The notes beneath the pieces were generated by a model. That model was not told where the DNA came from. It saw nothing but the letters and a program-made list of their open reading frames with translations, and ran no database searches. Below, piece by piece: positions 52,798-62,624 of a stretch of 64,000 nt of DNA. The stretch is from Pseudomonas sp. BP8 (GTDB taxonomy: Bacteria > Pseudomonadota > Gammaproteobacteria > Pseudomonadales > Pseudomonadaceae): the NCBI RefSeq assembly GCF_017875955.1, contig NZ_JAGINK010000001.1:67001-131000 (forward strand), in the 5' to 3' direction. Every line of letters begins with the position of its first letter. Positions within the stretch are counted from its first letter, which is position 1. Both the position numbers and the translations under genes were made by a program.

Positions 52798-55443
52798 ATG
52801 CAAGACCTCGATCCAATCGAAACCCAGGAATGGCTGGATGCCCTGGAGTCGGTCCTCGACAAAGAAGGCGAAGACCGCGCTCATTACCTGATGACCCGTA
52901 TGGGCGAGCTGGCCACCCGCAGTGGCTCTCAGCTGCCGTATGCCATCACCACGCCATACCGCAACACCATCCCTGTCACCCACGAAGCACGCATGCCTGG
53001 CGACCTGTTCATGGAACGCCGCATTCGCTCGTTGGTGCGTTGGAACGCCCTGGCCATGGTCGTGCGCACCAACCTGAAGGATTCGGACCTGGGCGGACAC
53101 ATCTCGAGCTTCGCCTCCAGTGCCACCCTGTATGACATCGGCTTCAACTACTTCTTCCAGGCCCCGACCGAAGAACACGGCGGCGACCTGATCTTCTTCC
53201 AGGGCCACGCCTCGCCTGGCGTCTACGCCCGTGCCTTCATGGAAGGCCGGATCAGCGAAGAGCAGATGAACAACTTCCGTCAGGAAGTCGATGGCAAGGG
53301 TCTGTCCTCGTACCCGCACCCATGGCTGATGCCGGACTTCTGGCAGTTCCCGACCGTGTCGATGGGTCTGGGCCCGATCCAGGCGATCTACCAGGCGCGC
53401 TTCATGAAGTACCTCGAAGCCCGCGGCTACATCCCGGCTGGCAAGCAGAAAGTCTGGTGCTTCATGGGCGACGGCGAGTGCGACGAGCCGGAATCCCTCG
53501 GCGCGATCTCCCTGGCTGGCCGCGAGAAGCTCGACAACCTGATCTTCGTCATCAACTGCAACCTGCAGCGCCTCGACGGCCCGGTTCGCGGTAACGGCAA
53601 GATCATCCAGGAACTCGAAGGCGTGTTCCGTGGTGGTGGCTGGAACGTCAACAAAGTGGTCTGGGGCCGTTTCTGGGACCCACTGCTGGCCAAGGACGTC
53701 GACGGTATCCTGCAGCGTCGCATGGACGAAGTCATCGACGGCGAGTACCAGAACTACAAGGCCAAGGACGGCGCGTACGTCCGTCAGCACTTCTTCAACA
53801 CCCCAGAGCTCAAGGCCATGGTCGAAGACCTGTCCGACGACGAGATCTGGAAGCTCAACCGTGGCGGCCACGACCCGTACAAGGTCTACGCGGCGTACCA
53901 CCAGGCTGTGAACCACAAAGATCAGCCGACCGTCATCCTGGCCAAGACCATCAAGGGTTACGGCACCGGTGCTGGCGAAGCCAAGAACACCGCGCACAAC
54001 ACCAAGAAGGTCGACGTCGACAGCCTGCGTCACTTCCGCGATCGTTTCGACATCCCGGTCAAGGACGAAGAGCTGGAAAACCTGCCGTTCTTCAAGCCTG
54101 AAGCCGGCAGCGCCGAGGCCCGTTACCTGGCCGAGCGCCGCTCCGCGCTGGGTGGCTTCGTGCCGCAGCGTCGCGAGAAGAGCATCAGCATCCCGACCCC
54201 GCCACTGGAAACCCTGAAGGCGATCCTGGACGGCTCGGGCGACCGTGAAATCTCCACCACCATGGCCTTCGTGCGGATCCTCGCGCAGCTGGTCAAGGAC
54301 AAAGAGATCGGCCAGCGCATCGTTCCGATCATCCCGGACGAAGCCCGTACCTTCGGTATGGAAGGCATGTTCCGCCAGTTGGGCATCTACTCGTCGGTCG
54401 GCCAGCTCTACGAGCCAGTCGATAAAGACCAGGTGATGTTCTACCGCGAAGACAAGAAGGGCCAGATCCTCGAGGAAGGCATCAACGAAGCCGGCGCCAT
54501 GTCGTCGTTCATCGCTGCCGGTACCTCGTACTCGAACCACAACCAGCCGATGCTGCCGTTCTACATCTTCTACTCGATGTTCGGCTTCCAGCGTATCGGT
54601 GACCTGGCCTGGGCCGCTGGCGACAGCCGCACCCGTGGCTTCCTGATCGGCGGTACCGCCGGCCGTACCACCCTCAACGGTGAAGGCCTGCAGCACGAAG
54701 ACGGTCACAGCCACCTGCTGGCCGGGACCATCCCGAACTGCCGCACCTATGATCCGACCTACGGCTATGAGCTGGCGGTGATCATCCAGGACGGCATGAA
54801 GAAGATGACCGAAGAGCAACAGGACATCTTCTACTACATCACCGTGATGAACGAATCCTACCAGCAGCCGGCTATCCCGGCCGGTGTCGAGGAAGGTATC
54901 GTCAAGGGCATGTACCTGCTTGAAGAAGACACCAAGGACGCCGCGCACCACGTGCAGCTGATGGGCTCCGGCACCATCCTGCGTGAAGTTCGTGAAGCCG
55001 CGAAGATCCTGCGCGAAGAGTTCAACGTCGGTGCCGACGTGTGGAGCGTTACCAGCTTCAACGAACTGCGTCGCGACGGCCTTGCCGTAGAACGCGCCAA
55101 CCGCCTCAAGCCTGGCCAGAAGCCACAGCAGACTTACGTCGAGCAGTGTCTGACCGGTCGCAAGGGTCCGGTTATCGCATCGACCGACTACATGAAGATT
55201 TTTGCCGAGCAGATCCGTCAGTGGGTGCCGAGCAAAGAGTTCAAAGTCCTGGGTACCGATGGCTTCGGTCGCAGCGACAGCCGCAAGAAGCTGCGTCACT
55301 TCTTTGAAGTTGACCGCCACTTCGTCGTGCTGGCTGCCCTGGAAGCCTTGGCTGACCGTGGCGAGATCGAACCCAAGGTGGTGGCTGACGCCATCGTCAA
55401 GTTCGGTATCGACCCGGACAAGCGCAACCCCCTGGACTGCTGA
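52798..55443 (+). CDS. aceE: AceE, pyruvate dehydrogenase E1 component
   Basis: 881 aa homodimeric-type E1. The thiamine-diphosphate motif GDGECDEPES continues to NLIFVINCNLQRLDGPV (GDG...NCN) at about residues 222-260. It decarboxylates pyruvate and loads acetyl onto the lipoyl arms of AceF. GGAGC precedes ATG 52798. 12 bp separate it from aceF. Codon use is very biased toward C/G endings, as expected for a highly expressed enzyme. Confidence 0.98.
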   Translation: MQDLDPIETQEWLDALESVLDKEGEDRAHYLMTRMGELATRSGSQLPYAITTPYRNTIPVTHEARMPGDLFMERRIRSLVRWNALAMVVRTNLKDSDLGGHISSFASSATLYDIGFNYFFQAPTEEHGGDLIFFQGHASPGVYARAFMEGRISEEQMNNFRQEVDGKGLSSYPHPWLMPDFWQFPTVSMGLGPIQAIYQARFMKYLEARGYIPAGKQKVWCFMGDGECDEPESLGAISLAGREKLDNLIFVINCNLQRLDGPVRGNGKIIQELEGVFRGGGWNVNKVVWGRFWDPLLAKDVDGILQRRMDEVIDGEYQNYKAKDGAYVRQHFFNTPELKAMVEDLSDDEIWKLNRGGHDPYKVYAAYHQAVNHKDQPTVILAKTIKGYGTGAGEAKNTAHNTKKVDVDSLRHFRDRFDIPVKDEELENLPFFKPEAGSAEARYLAERRSALGGFVPQRREKSISIPTPPLETLKAILDGSGDREISTTMAFVRILAQLVKDKEIGQRIVPIIPDEARTFGMEGMFRQLGIYSSVGQLYEPVDKDQVMFYREDKKGQILEEGINEAGAMSSFIAAGTSYSNHNQPMLPFYIFYSMFGFQRIGDLAWAAGDSRTRGFLIGGTAGRTTLNGEGLQHEDGHSHLLAGTIPNCRTYDPTYGYELAVIIQDGMKKMTEEQQDIFYYITVMNESYQQPAIPAGVEEGIVKGMYLLEEDTKDAAHHVQLMGSGTILREVREAAKILREEFNVGADVWSVTSFNELRRDGLAVERANRLKPGQKPQQTYVEQCLTGRKGPVIASTDYMKIFAEQIRQWVPSKEFKVLGTDGFGRSDSRKKLRHFFEVDRHFVVLAALEALADRGEIEPKVVADAIVKFGIDPDKRNPLDC

Positions 55444-55455
55444 GGAGTAATTTAA

Positions 55456-57099
55456 GTGAGCGAACTCATTCGCGTACCTGACATCGGCAGCGGTGAAGGT
55501 GAAATCATCGAGCTGTTCGTCAAGGTTGGCGACCGCATCGAGGCTGACCAGAGCCTGCTGACCCTGGAGTCCGACAAGGCCTCCATGGAGATCCCTGCCC
55601 CCAAGGCCGGTATCGTCAAAGAGCTGAAGGTCAAGCTGGGCGATCGCCTGAAAGAAGGCGACGAGCTGCTGGTTCTGGAAGTCGAGGGCGCTGCGGCGTC
55701 CGAGGCTCCGGCCGCGGCTGCTGCGCCGGCTGCTGAAGAAAAACCGGCTGCCGCGCCTGCGGCCGCCGAGGCTGCTCCTGCCCCGGCCGCGGCACCTGCC
55801 GCCGCCACCGTGCAGGACATCCACGTGCCGGACATCGGCTCGTCGGGCAAGGCCAAGATCATCGAAGTGCTGGTCAAGGCCGGCGACACCGTCGAAGCCG
55901 ACCAGTCGCTGATCACCCTGGAGTCCGACAAGGCCTCCATGGAGATCCCTTCGCCTGCCGCTGGTGTGGTCGAAGAAGTGATCGCCAAGCTGGACGACGA
56001 AGTCGGTACCGGTGACCTGATCCTCAAGCTGAAGATCGCTGGCGCCGCGCCAGCGGCCGCTCCAGCCCAAGCTGCTGCCGCACCTGCGCCAGCCAAGACT
56101 GAGGCTGCTCCGGCCGCCGCGCCTGCTGCAGCCCCAGCTGCACCGGCTCCTGCCGCTGCCGCTCCGGCTGCTGCGAGCAACGCCAAGGTCCACGCAGGCC
56201 CGGCGGTGCGTCAGCTGGCCCGTGAATTCGGCGTCGAGCTGAGTGCCGTATCGGCCTCTGGCCCGCACGGTCGGATCCTCAAGGAAGACGTCCAGGTTTA
56301 CGTCAAGGCCATGATGCAGAAGGCCAAGGAAGCACCGGCAGGCGCCGCTGCAACCGGCGGCGCTGGCATCCCGCCGATCCCGGTGGTCGACTTCAGCAAG
56401 TTCGGTGAAGTCGAAGAAGTGGCCATGACCCGCTTGATGCAGGTCGGCGCCGCCAACCTGCACCGCAGCTGGCTGAACGTGCCGCACGTGACCCAGTTCG
56501 ACTCGGCCGACATCACCGAGCTCGAAGCCTTCCGCGTTGCGCAGAAGGCCGTGGCCGAGAAGGCTGGCGTCAAGCTGACCGTTCTGCCACTGCTGCTCAA
56601 GGCTTGTGCGCACCTGCTCAAGGAGCTGCCGGACTTCAACAGTTCGCTGGCGCCAAGCGGCAAAGCGATCATCCGCAAGAAGTATGTCAACGTCGGTTTC
56701 GCCGTCGACACCCCGGATGGCCTGTTGGTACCGGTGATCAAGAACGTCGACCAGAAGAGCTTGCTGCAACTGGCTGGCGAAGCTGCGGCGCTGGCTGAAA
56801 AGGCCCGTACCAAGAAGCTGTCGGCAGACGAGATGCAGGGAGCCTGCTTCACCATCTCCAGCCTCGGTCACATTGGCGGCACCGGCTTCACGCCGATCGT
56901 CAACGCGCCTGAAGTGGCGATCCTTGGTGTGTCGAAGGCGACCATCCAGCCGGTCTGGGATGGCAAGGCCTTCCAGCCCAAGCTGATGCTGCCGCTGTCG
57001 CTGTCGTACGATCACCGTGTGATCAACGGCGCTGCCGCTGCGCGCTTCACCAAGCGCCTGAGCGACCTGTTGGGCGACATTCGCACCATCTTGCTGTAA
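55456..57099 (+). CDS. aceF: AceF, dihydrolipoyl acetyltransferase (E2)
   Basis: 547 aa. Two lipoyl domains with lipoyl-lysines K41 and K159 (both in ESDKASMEIP), Ala/Pro-rich linkers, an E3-binding domain (VHAGPAVRQLAREFGVEL, about residues 243-280) and the catalytic core. The active site reads DHRVINGA: His520 with Asn524 where E. coli has Asp, the same as the Azotobacter enzyme. The start is GTG 55456 with GAGGAG upstream. Two hairpins follow the gene. Confidence 0.98.
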   Translation: MSELIRVPDIGSGEGEIIELFVKVGDRIEADQSLLTLESDKASMEIPAPKAGIVKELKVKLGDRLKEGDELLVLEVEGAAASEAPAAAAAPAAEEKPAAAPAAAEAAPAPAAAPAAATVQDIHVPDIGSSGKAKIIEVLVKAGDTVEADQSLITLESDKASMEIPSPAAGVVEEVIAKLDDEVGTGDLILKLKIAGAAPAAAPAQAAAAPAPAKTEAAPAAAPAAAPAAPAPAAAAPAAASNAKVHAGPAVRQLAREFGVELSAVSASGPHGRILKEDVQVYVKAMMQKAKEAPAGAAATGGAGIPPIPVVDFSKFGEVEEVAMTRLMQVGAANLHRSWLNVPHVTQFDSADITELEAFRVAQKAVAEKAGVKLTVLPLLLKACAHLLKELPDFNSSLAPSGKAIIRKKYVNVGFAVDTPDGLLVPVIKNVDQKSLLQLAGEAAALAEKARTKKLSADEMQGACFTISSLGHIGGTGFTPIVNAPEVAILGVSKATIQPVWDGKAFQPKLMLPLSLSYDHRVINGAAAARFTKRLSDLLGDIRTILL

Positions 57100-57109
57100 C
57101 GCTGCAACC

Positions 57110-57192
57110 TGCCTCTTCCAACGGGAGAGGCAGGTACCCCTTTCGAGCTGCCACGCTCGTACCTCAACCCCGCCCCGGCGGGGCTTTTTTTT
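57110..57192 (+). terminator. Double terminator after aceF
   Basis: First a 10-bp stem TGCCTCTTCC/GGGAGAGGCA with loop AAC (57110-57132), then CCCCGCC/GGCGGGG (57168-57183) followed by C and eight T. The second is a strong intrinsic terminator; the first may protect the message end. Confidence 0.9.
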
Positions 57193-57233
57193 GGGGTGCG
57201 TCACGGAATGTTGGGGGAGGTGATCTGTTCGCT

Positions 57234-57270
<37 letters not shown>

Positions 57271-57280
57271 TAGGAATTGT

Positions 57281-58087
57281 GGGCTTATCCATTTGATGTG
57301 GTGGTGCTGCTGGCCCCTTCCGCCCTTACGGCGGGTCACTTTTTTTCTTGGAAAAAAGTAACCAAAAACCGTCTGCTCCTGCATCCGGCCCTCCGCTGCG
57401 CTGCGGGTTCCCTCGCTCCGGTCTTGCTCCGGGAGGACCGCGCTGTACGGCCCATCCTGGGCCTCAGCGCTTTCCGGCCATCCATGGCCTCCACCTCCCT
57501 GCGCAAGACCTCCACTCGGCCTCCTGACGTCGCGAAGTTACGGGCGGCGTCTGGGCTGGCGTTGTTTTTGATAGTGGCATGGGTGGTGAATATTCGGGCC
57601 TCTTCGCGGGGCAAGCCCGCTCCTACAGGATTTGCGCAGATTTCGGATTCGGCGCTGTACCTGTAGGAGCGGGCTTGCCCCGCGAAGAGGCCGGCACTGC
57701 CAATGCAAATCGCAGGGCGCAGCCCTGCCAGCCACCCCACAAATCCGCTGGTGAATAAACAAAGCGAAAGCGCAGCGATTCGCCTGCCGTTGCCCTGGCT
57801 GTTGATCTTGATCTTGCTCTTGATCTACCAGCGACTTCAGGAGGCCGAGCGCAGGTCTTGCGCAGGGAGGTGGAGGCCATGGATGGCCGGAAAAAGCGCT
57901 GAGGCCCAGGATGGGCCGTACAGCGCGGTCCTCCCCGAGCAAGACCGGAGCGAGGGAACCCCGCAGCGCAGCGTAGGGGCCGGATGCAGGAGCAAGCGGT
58001 TTTTGGTTACTTTTTTCCAAGAAAAAAAGTGACCCGCCGTAAGCGCGGAAGGGGCCAGCAGCACCACCACATCAAATGGATAAGCCC
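57281..58087. repeat. Composite intergenic element, copy 3, with ~250-bp inverted arms
   Basis: Most of the 1.2-kb gene-less gap between aceF and dipA. Arms 57281-57525 and 57838-58087 are reverse complements at well over 90 percent by eye, beginning GGGCTTATCCATTTGATGTG. Between them are an inverted first-type REP pair (57597-57629, 57660-57692) and a ~145-bp unit shared with copy 2. Each arm contains GGTTACTTTTTT-CCA-AGAAAAAAAGTGACC (for example 58005-58034), a two-way terminator-like hairpin. No transposase or convincing coding frame is present. 58088-58319 holds the dipA upstream region. Confidence 0.87.
57597..57692. repeat. Inverted REP pair at the centre of element 3
   Basis: 57597-57629 (reverse) and 57660-57692 (forward), both intact first-type REPs with a 30-bp spacer. 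Confidence 0.9.
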
Positions 58088-58319
58088 CCAGCCCCAGCCC
58101 CAGAACCTCGTCCCTGACACCCCGTGAACAGCCATTTCAGCAGGCCTTGAAAGGCATCCACCCCGAACAAGCCCCCCGTACACCTTCAGACTTGAACCAA
58201 TCTGCCGACAACCTAGTCACAGCCCCAACATGGCCGCTTGCCAGCCCTCCGGACATCATGCAACCTTGCCCGATGCGCCGCCGCACAGGCCCGCGCCACC
58301 CTCTTCAAGCGAGTCTTCA

Positions 58320-61013
58320 ATGAAAAGCCAACCCGATGCCGCCAGCCGTGTGGCGGCCGAGGTCGTCACGCAGCTACCCGTGCCTTCGCGGCTCGGCATG
58401 CTGCGTTTCGAAAGGCTCAACGAAGCCGCATGGTCCATGCTCTACCTCGACCCAGCCTGCGAGCGCCATTTCGGCCTGCCCGCCGCCGAGCTGTGCGCCC
58501 TGATCAGCTCGCCCTACGCCAGCCTGATGGAGCCAGAAGCCCGCTACCGGCTGCACGACGAAATCCAGCTGCAACTGGCCCGGCGCGGCTATTACCGGGT
58601 GCGCTACACCTTGCACGCCAGCCCGGTACCGCTGCGCTTGCTGGAAACCGGCGAGGTCTACAAGCAGCATGGCCGCCAGTTGCTGCGCGGCTACCTGGCG
58701 GTACTCGACGATGTCACCGAAGACAGCCCGGACGTCGCCGCCAGCGACCTGGAAAACCGCAACAACCGCCTGCAGATCGCCCTCCAGCTGAACCAACGCG
58801 CCCAACAGGAACAGCTCGAACACCTCGAGCGGGTACGCGCCCAGCAAGACCTGATCCTGCGCCTCGCACGCCAGCGCTACAGCGTCGACAACTCGCTGCT
58901 GGAAGCCGCCGAGCTGATCACCCAGAGCGCCTGCGAAATCTACAAGGTCAACTGCGCGAGCATCTGGTACCTGCACGACCAGCGCCTGGAGCCAATCAGC
59001 GCCTGGCATCGCCTTGAGCAAAAGCACCGCCTGCCCGAACCGATCGACGCCAGCCGCTTCCCCGATTACCTCGATGCGCTGCACGCCAGCCGCGCCATCG
59101 ACGCGCACAATGCCAGCCAGGACCCGCGTACCCGTGACATGGCCGAGAGCCTTTACCCGACCACCAACAACGCCATGCTCGACGCCAGTATCCGCGTCGA
59201 TGGCCAAGTGGTCGGCGTGCTCTGCCTGGAGCAGACCGGCAAGCCACGCGCCTGGCAGTCCGACGAGATCGCCTTCGCCGGCGAGCTTGCCGACCAGTTC
59301 GCCCAGGTCATCACCAACCACAACCGACGCACAGCGGCGAGCGCACTGCACCTGTTCCAGCGTGCAGTCGAACAGAGCGCCAGCGCCTTCCTGCTGGTCA
59401 ACCGCGACGGTGTGGTGGAATACGTCAATCCCAGTTTCACGGCGATCACCCAGTACAGCACTGACGAAGTGCAGGGTCATCGCCTGGCGGAACTGCCCGC
59501 CCTGGAGAACCTCAGCGAGCTGCTGTTCGACTCGCCCTCCAGCCTGGACATGGGCAACAGCTGGCAAGGCGAATTCAAGAGCCGGCGCAAGAACCTCGAG
59601 CCTTACTGGGGCCAGCTGTCGATCTCCAAGGTGTATGGCGACAACCGCGAGTTGACCCACTACATCGGTATTTACGAAGACATCACCCAGAGCAAGCTGG
59701 CCCAGCAACGCATCGAGCGCCTGGCCTACACCGACAACCTGACCAACCTGGGTAACCGCCCGGCGTTCATCCGCAATCTCGACGAGCGCTTTGCCCGCGA
59801 CAGCGACACCGCGATCTGCCTGCTGCTGGTCGACATCGACAACTTCAAGCGGATCAACGACAGCCTCGGCCACCACACCGGTGACAAACTGCTGATCAGC
59901 CTGGCCCGGCGCTTGCGCAACAGCCTCAATGTCGGCGGCATTCTCGCCCGCTTCGCCAGTAACGAATTTGCCGTACTGCTCGACAACATCAGCCTTGAAG
60001 ATGGCCAGGCCGTGGCCCAGCAACTGCTGCGCACGCTGGATAAACCGATGTTCGTCGACAACCAGTTGATCAACGTCACCGCGTCGGTGGGCCTGGCCTG
60101 CGCACCGCTGCACGGCAGCGACCCGCAGACCCTGATGAAAAACGCAGGCCTGGCCCTGCACAAGGCCAAGGCCAACGGCAAACACCAGGTCCAGGTGTTT
60201 ACCGAAGTGCTCAACGCCGAGGCCAGCTACAAGCTGTTCGTTGAAAACAACCTGCGTCGAGCGCTTACCCAGAACGAACTCGAAGTGTTCTACCAGCCCA
60301 AGCTGTGCCTGCGCAGCGGCCGCCTGCTGGGCCTCGAGGCGCTGCTGCGCTGGAACCATCCCGAACGCGGCATGATCCGCCCTGACCAGTTCATCAGCGT
60401 GGCCGAGGAAACCGGCCTGATCATCCCTATCGGTAAATGGGTGGTGCGCCAGTCGTGCCGCATGAGCCTGGAGCTGCGCGAGGCCGGCATGGGCGAATTG
60501 CACGTGGCCATCAACCTCTCGCCCAAGCAGTTCTCCGACCCTGAACTGGTCAACTCGATCGCCAGCATCATCCGCGAAGAGGCATTGCCGCCGCACTTGC
60601 TGGAGCTGGAGCTGACTGAGGGGCTGTTGCTGGAAGCCTCCGAAGACACCCACCGCCAGCTCGACGAGCTCAAGGCCCTGGGCCTGACCCTGGCCATGGA
60701 CGACTTCGGCACCGGCTACTCGTCGCTGAGCTACCTGAAGAAGTTTCCGATCGACGTCATCAAGATTGACCGCAGCTTCATCAACGAAATCCCCGATAAC
60801 CAGGACGACATGGAGATCACCTCGGCGGTGGTAGCCATGGCCCACAACCTCAAGCTCAAGGTTGTCGCCGAAGGCATCGAGACTGCGGCGCAGTTGGCGT
60901 TCCTGCGCCGGCATCGCTGCGACGTCGGCCAGGGTTACCTGTTTGACCGGCCGATCCCCGGGCGTGAGCTGGTCGATCGGCTCAAGCGCTATCCGCGTGG
61001 ACCAGTGGCCTGA
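58320..61013 (+). CDS. dipA: DipA-type c-di-GMP phosphodiesterase (PAS-GAF-PAS-GGDEF-EAL)
   Basis: 897 aa from ATG 58320. An N-terminal PAS-like region, a coiled-coil linker (RNNRLQIALQLNQRAQQEQLEHLERV), a GAF-like domain (about 200-340), a PAS domain (FLLVNRDGVVEYVNPSFTAITQYS), a degenerate GGDEF (FASNEFAVLL, about residue 545) and an intact EAL domain (GLEALLRWNHP, then LAMDDFGTGYSSLSYL). The altered GGDEF should not make c-di-GMP; the EAL should hydrolyse it. Position right after aceF matches PA5017 dipA, which drives biofilm dispersal in P. aeruginosa. No transmembrane helix; cytoplasmic. Confidence 0.92.
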   Translation: MKSQPDAASRVAAEVVTQLPVPSRLGMLRFERLNEAAWSMLYLDPACERHFGLPAAELCALISSPYASLMEPEARYRLHDEIQLQLARRGYYRVRYTLHASPVPLRLLETGEVYKQHGRQLLRGYLAVLDDVTEDSPDVAASDLENRNNRLQIALQLNQRAQQEQLEHLERVRAQQDLILRLARQRYSVDNSLLEAAELITQSACEIYKVNCASIWYLHDQRLEPISAWHRLEQKHRLPEPIDASRFPDYLDALHASRAIDAHNASQDPRTRDMAESLYPTTNNAMLDASIRVDGQVVGVLCLEQTGKPRAWQSDEIAFAGELADQFAQVITNHNRRTAASALHLFQRAVEQSASAFLLVNRDGVVEYVNPSFTAITQYSTDEVQGHRLAELPALENLSELLFDSPSSLDMGNSWQGEFKSRRKNLEPYWGQLSISKVYGDNRELTHYIGIYEDITQSKLAQQRIERLAYTDNLTNLGNRPAFIRNLDERFARDSDTAICLLLVDIDNFKRINDSLGHHTGDKLLISLARRLRNSLNVGGILARFASNEFAVLLDNISLEDGQAVAQQLLRTLDKPMFVDNQLINVTASVGLACAPLHGSDPQTLMKNAGLALHKAKANGKHQVQVFTEVLNAEASYKLFVENNLRRALTQNELEVFYQPKLCLRSGRLLGLEALLRWNHPERGMIRPDQFISVAEETGLIIPIGKWVVRQSCRMSLELREAGMGELHVAINLSPKQFSDPELVNSIASIIREEALPPHLLELELTEGLLLEASEDTHRQLDELKALGLTLAMDDFGTGYSSLSYLKKFPIDVIKIDRSFINEIPDNQDDMEITSAVVAMAHNLKLKVVAEGIETAAQLAFLRRHRCDVGQGYLFDRPIPGRELVDRLKRYPRGPVA

Positions 61014-61056
61014 CAGCGGCGTAAGTCTGAGGCACTATAGGGCTCATGAGCTTTGT

Positions 61057-61178
61057 GGGGCTGCTGCGCAGCCCTTTCGCGACACAAGGCCGCTCCCACA
61101 GATACAGCGCAAGGCATGACGGCGGCGCAAACCTGTGGGAGCGGCCTTGTGTCGCGAAAGGGCCGCAGAGCGGCCCCC
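61057..61178. repeat. Inverted REP pair between dipA and msrA
   Basis: Second-type REPs at 61057-61101 (reverse) and 61132-61178 (forward). They fill nearly all of the 207-bp gap. Confidence 0.9.
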
Positions 61179-61220
61179 AAATGGCTGAACAGACTTGAAC
61201 CATCAAACAGAGGAACGGCC

Positions 61221-61886
61221 ATGGTCCTGCGTTCGGAAATCCTGGTGAACAAAAACGTCCTGCCCACCGCTGAACAGGCCCTGCCTGGTCGCGAAACGCC
61301 GATGTCCCTGCCCGAGAAGCACTTCGTCTTCGACGACACGCCGCTGCTCGGCCCGTTCTTCGACGATGTCGATTTCGCCATCTTCGGCCTCGGTTGCTTC
61401 TGGGGCGCCGAGCGCCGTTTCTGGCAGCGCGAAGGCGTGGTCAGTACCGTGGTCGGCTATGCCGGCGGCACCACCCCCAACCCGACCTACGAAGAAGTCT
61501 GCTCGGGCCTGACCGGGCACACCGAAGTGGTCCTGGTGGTGTTCGACAAAGCCAAGGTCAGCTACGGCGAACTGCTGGCGATGTTCTGGGAGCTGCACAA
61601 CCCTACCCAAGGCATGCGCCAGGGCAACGATATCGGCACCCAGTACCGCTCGGCGATCTTCTGCACCAGCCCTGAGCAGCTCGATCAGGCCCAGGCCAGC
61701 AAGGCGGCCTACCAGGCCGAGCTGGACAAGGCCGGTTTCGGCCCGATCACCACCGAGATCGACCAGGCACCGACCGTGTACTTCGCCGAGGCCTATCACC
61801 AGCAGTACCTGGCGAAGAACCCCAACGGCTACTGCGGCATCGGTGGCACCGGTGTGTGCCTGCCGCCCAGCCTGCAAGGCAACTGA
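61221..61886 (+). CDS. msrA: MsrA, peptide-methionine (S)-S-oxide reductase
   Basis: 221 aa. Catalytic Cys59 in GCFWGAE; further cysteines near the C-terminus ([12 protein letters not shown]) act in recycling by thioredoxin. It repairs oxidised methionine. ATG 61221 has GAGGAA upstream; an in-frame extension back to 61053 would translate the REP pair and is not believed. The GST gene follows 9 bp later. Confidence 0.96.
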   Translation: MVLRSEILVNKNVLPTAEQALPGRETPMSLPEKHFVFDDTPLLGPFFDDVDFAIFGLGCFWGAERRFWQREGVVSTVVGYAGGTTPNPTYEEVCSGLTGHTEVVLVVFDKAKVSYGELLAMFWELHNPTQGMRQGNDIGTQYRSAIFCTSPEQLDQAQASKAAYQAELDKAGFGPITTEIDQAPTVYFAEAYHQQYLAKNPNGYCGIGGTGVCLPPSLQGN

Positions 61887-61895
61887 GGGTCACGC

Positions 61896-62519
61896 ATGAC
61901 GACCATGACCCTGTTCCATTCGCCCTTGTCGCCGTTCGTGCGCAAGGTGATGGTGGTCCTGCACGAGACCGGCCAACTCGGCCGCGTGCAGCTGCAGGCC
62001 GTCAACATCAGCCCGGTGGCAGGCGATGCGCAGCTCAACCAGGACAACCCGATCGGCAAGATCCCGGCCTTGCGCCTGGAAGACGGCAGCGTGCTGCATG
62101 ACAGCCGGGTGATCTGTGAGTACCTCGACCATCAGCACGTCGGCCTGCCACTGATCCCCCGCGAAGGCTCGGCGCGCTGGCGGCGGCTGACCCTGGCCTC
62201 GCAGGCAGATGCGATCATGGACGCGGCGGTATCGACGCGTTATGAAACCTTCCTGCGGCCTGAGGACAAACGTTGGGACGGCTGGGTCGAGGCGCAGGGC
62301 GAGAAGATCCGCCGGAGCCTGGCCAACCTTGAACAGGAGCACCTGGCTGAGCTGATCTCGGGGTTCGATATCGTGGCCATTGGTGTGGCCTGTGCGCTGG
62401 CTTATATCGACCTGCGCCAACCTGAGTTTGGCTGGCGTGACCAGCAACCGGGGTTGGCTGCGTGGTACGCCGAGGTGGCCAAACGGCCATCGATGCTGGC
62501 TACAGCACCGCAGGCCTGA
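61896..62519 (+). CDS. Glutathione S-transferase family protein
   Basis: 207 aa. Thioredoxin-fold N-terminal domain ([44 protein letters not shown]) and a helical C-terminal domain (ALAYIDLR near residue 175). SPFVRKV places a serine or nearby residue for glutathione activation. 9 bp after msrA, so probably co-transcribed, consistent with oxidative-stress defence. Substrate unknown. Confidence 0.92.
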   Translation: MTTMTLFHSPLSPFVRKVMVVLHETGQLGRVQLQAVNISPVAGDAQLNQDNPIGKIPALRLEDGSVLHDSRVICEYLDHQHVGLPLIPREGSARWRRLTLASQADAIMDAAVSTRYETFLRPEDKRWDGWVEAQGEKIRRSLANLEQEHLAELISGFDIVAIGVACALAYIDLRQPEFGWRDQQPGLAAWYAEVAKRPSMLATAPQA

Positions 62520-62526
62520 CTGACGC

Positions 62527-62619
62527 CATCGCGGGGCAAGCCCGCTCCTACAGGACATGCGCTCTACCCCAATCCTGTAGGAGCGGGCTTGCCCCGCGAA
62601 TGGGCTGCACAGCAGCCCC
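62527..62619. repeat. Inverted hybrid REP pair
   Basis: Reverse copy 62527-62554 and forward copy 62574-62619. The forward copy joins a first-type core to a second-type GC hairpin (GGGCTGCACAGCAGCCC). Lies between the convergent GST and creD genes. Confidence 0.88.
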
Positions 62620-62624
62620 AGGCC

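Noticed and set aside
57538..58020. 160-codon frame in composite element 3
   Set aside because: Repeat-derived, antisense to nothing, and carries REP-encoded peptide; treated as non-coding.
57281..58087. Insertion sequence with transposase
   Set aside because: Inverted ends exist, but no frame between the arms resembles a transposase or fits the size of one; at most a non-autonomous element.
58374..60914. 846-codon minus-strand frame opposite dipA
   Set aside because: Same codon-bias shadow; the plus-strand protein has clear PAS, GAF and EAL domains.
61053..61220. 56-residue N-terminal extension of msrA
   Set aside because: It would translate the REP pair; the ATG at 61221 has a proper ribosome site and fits the family.
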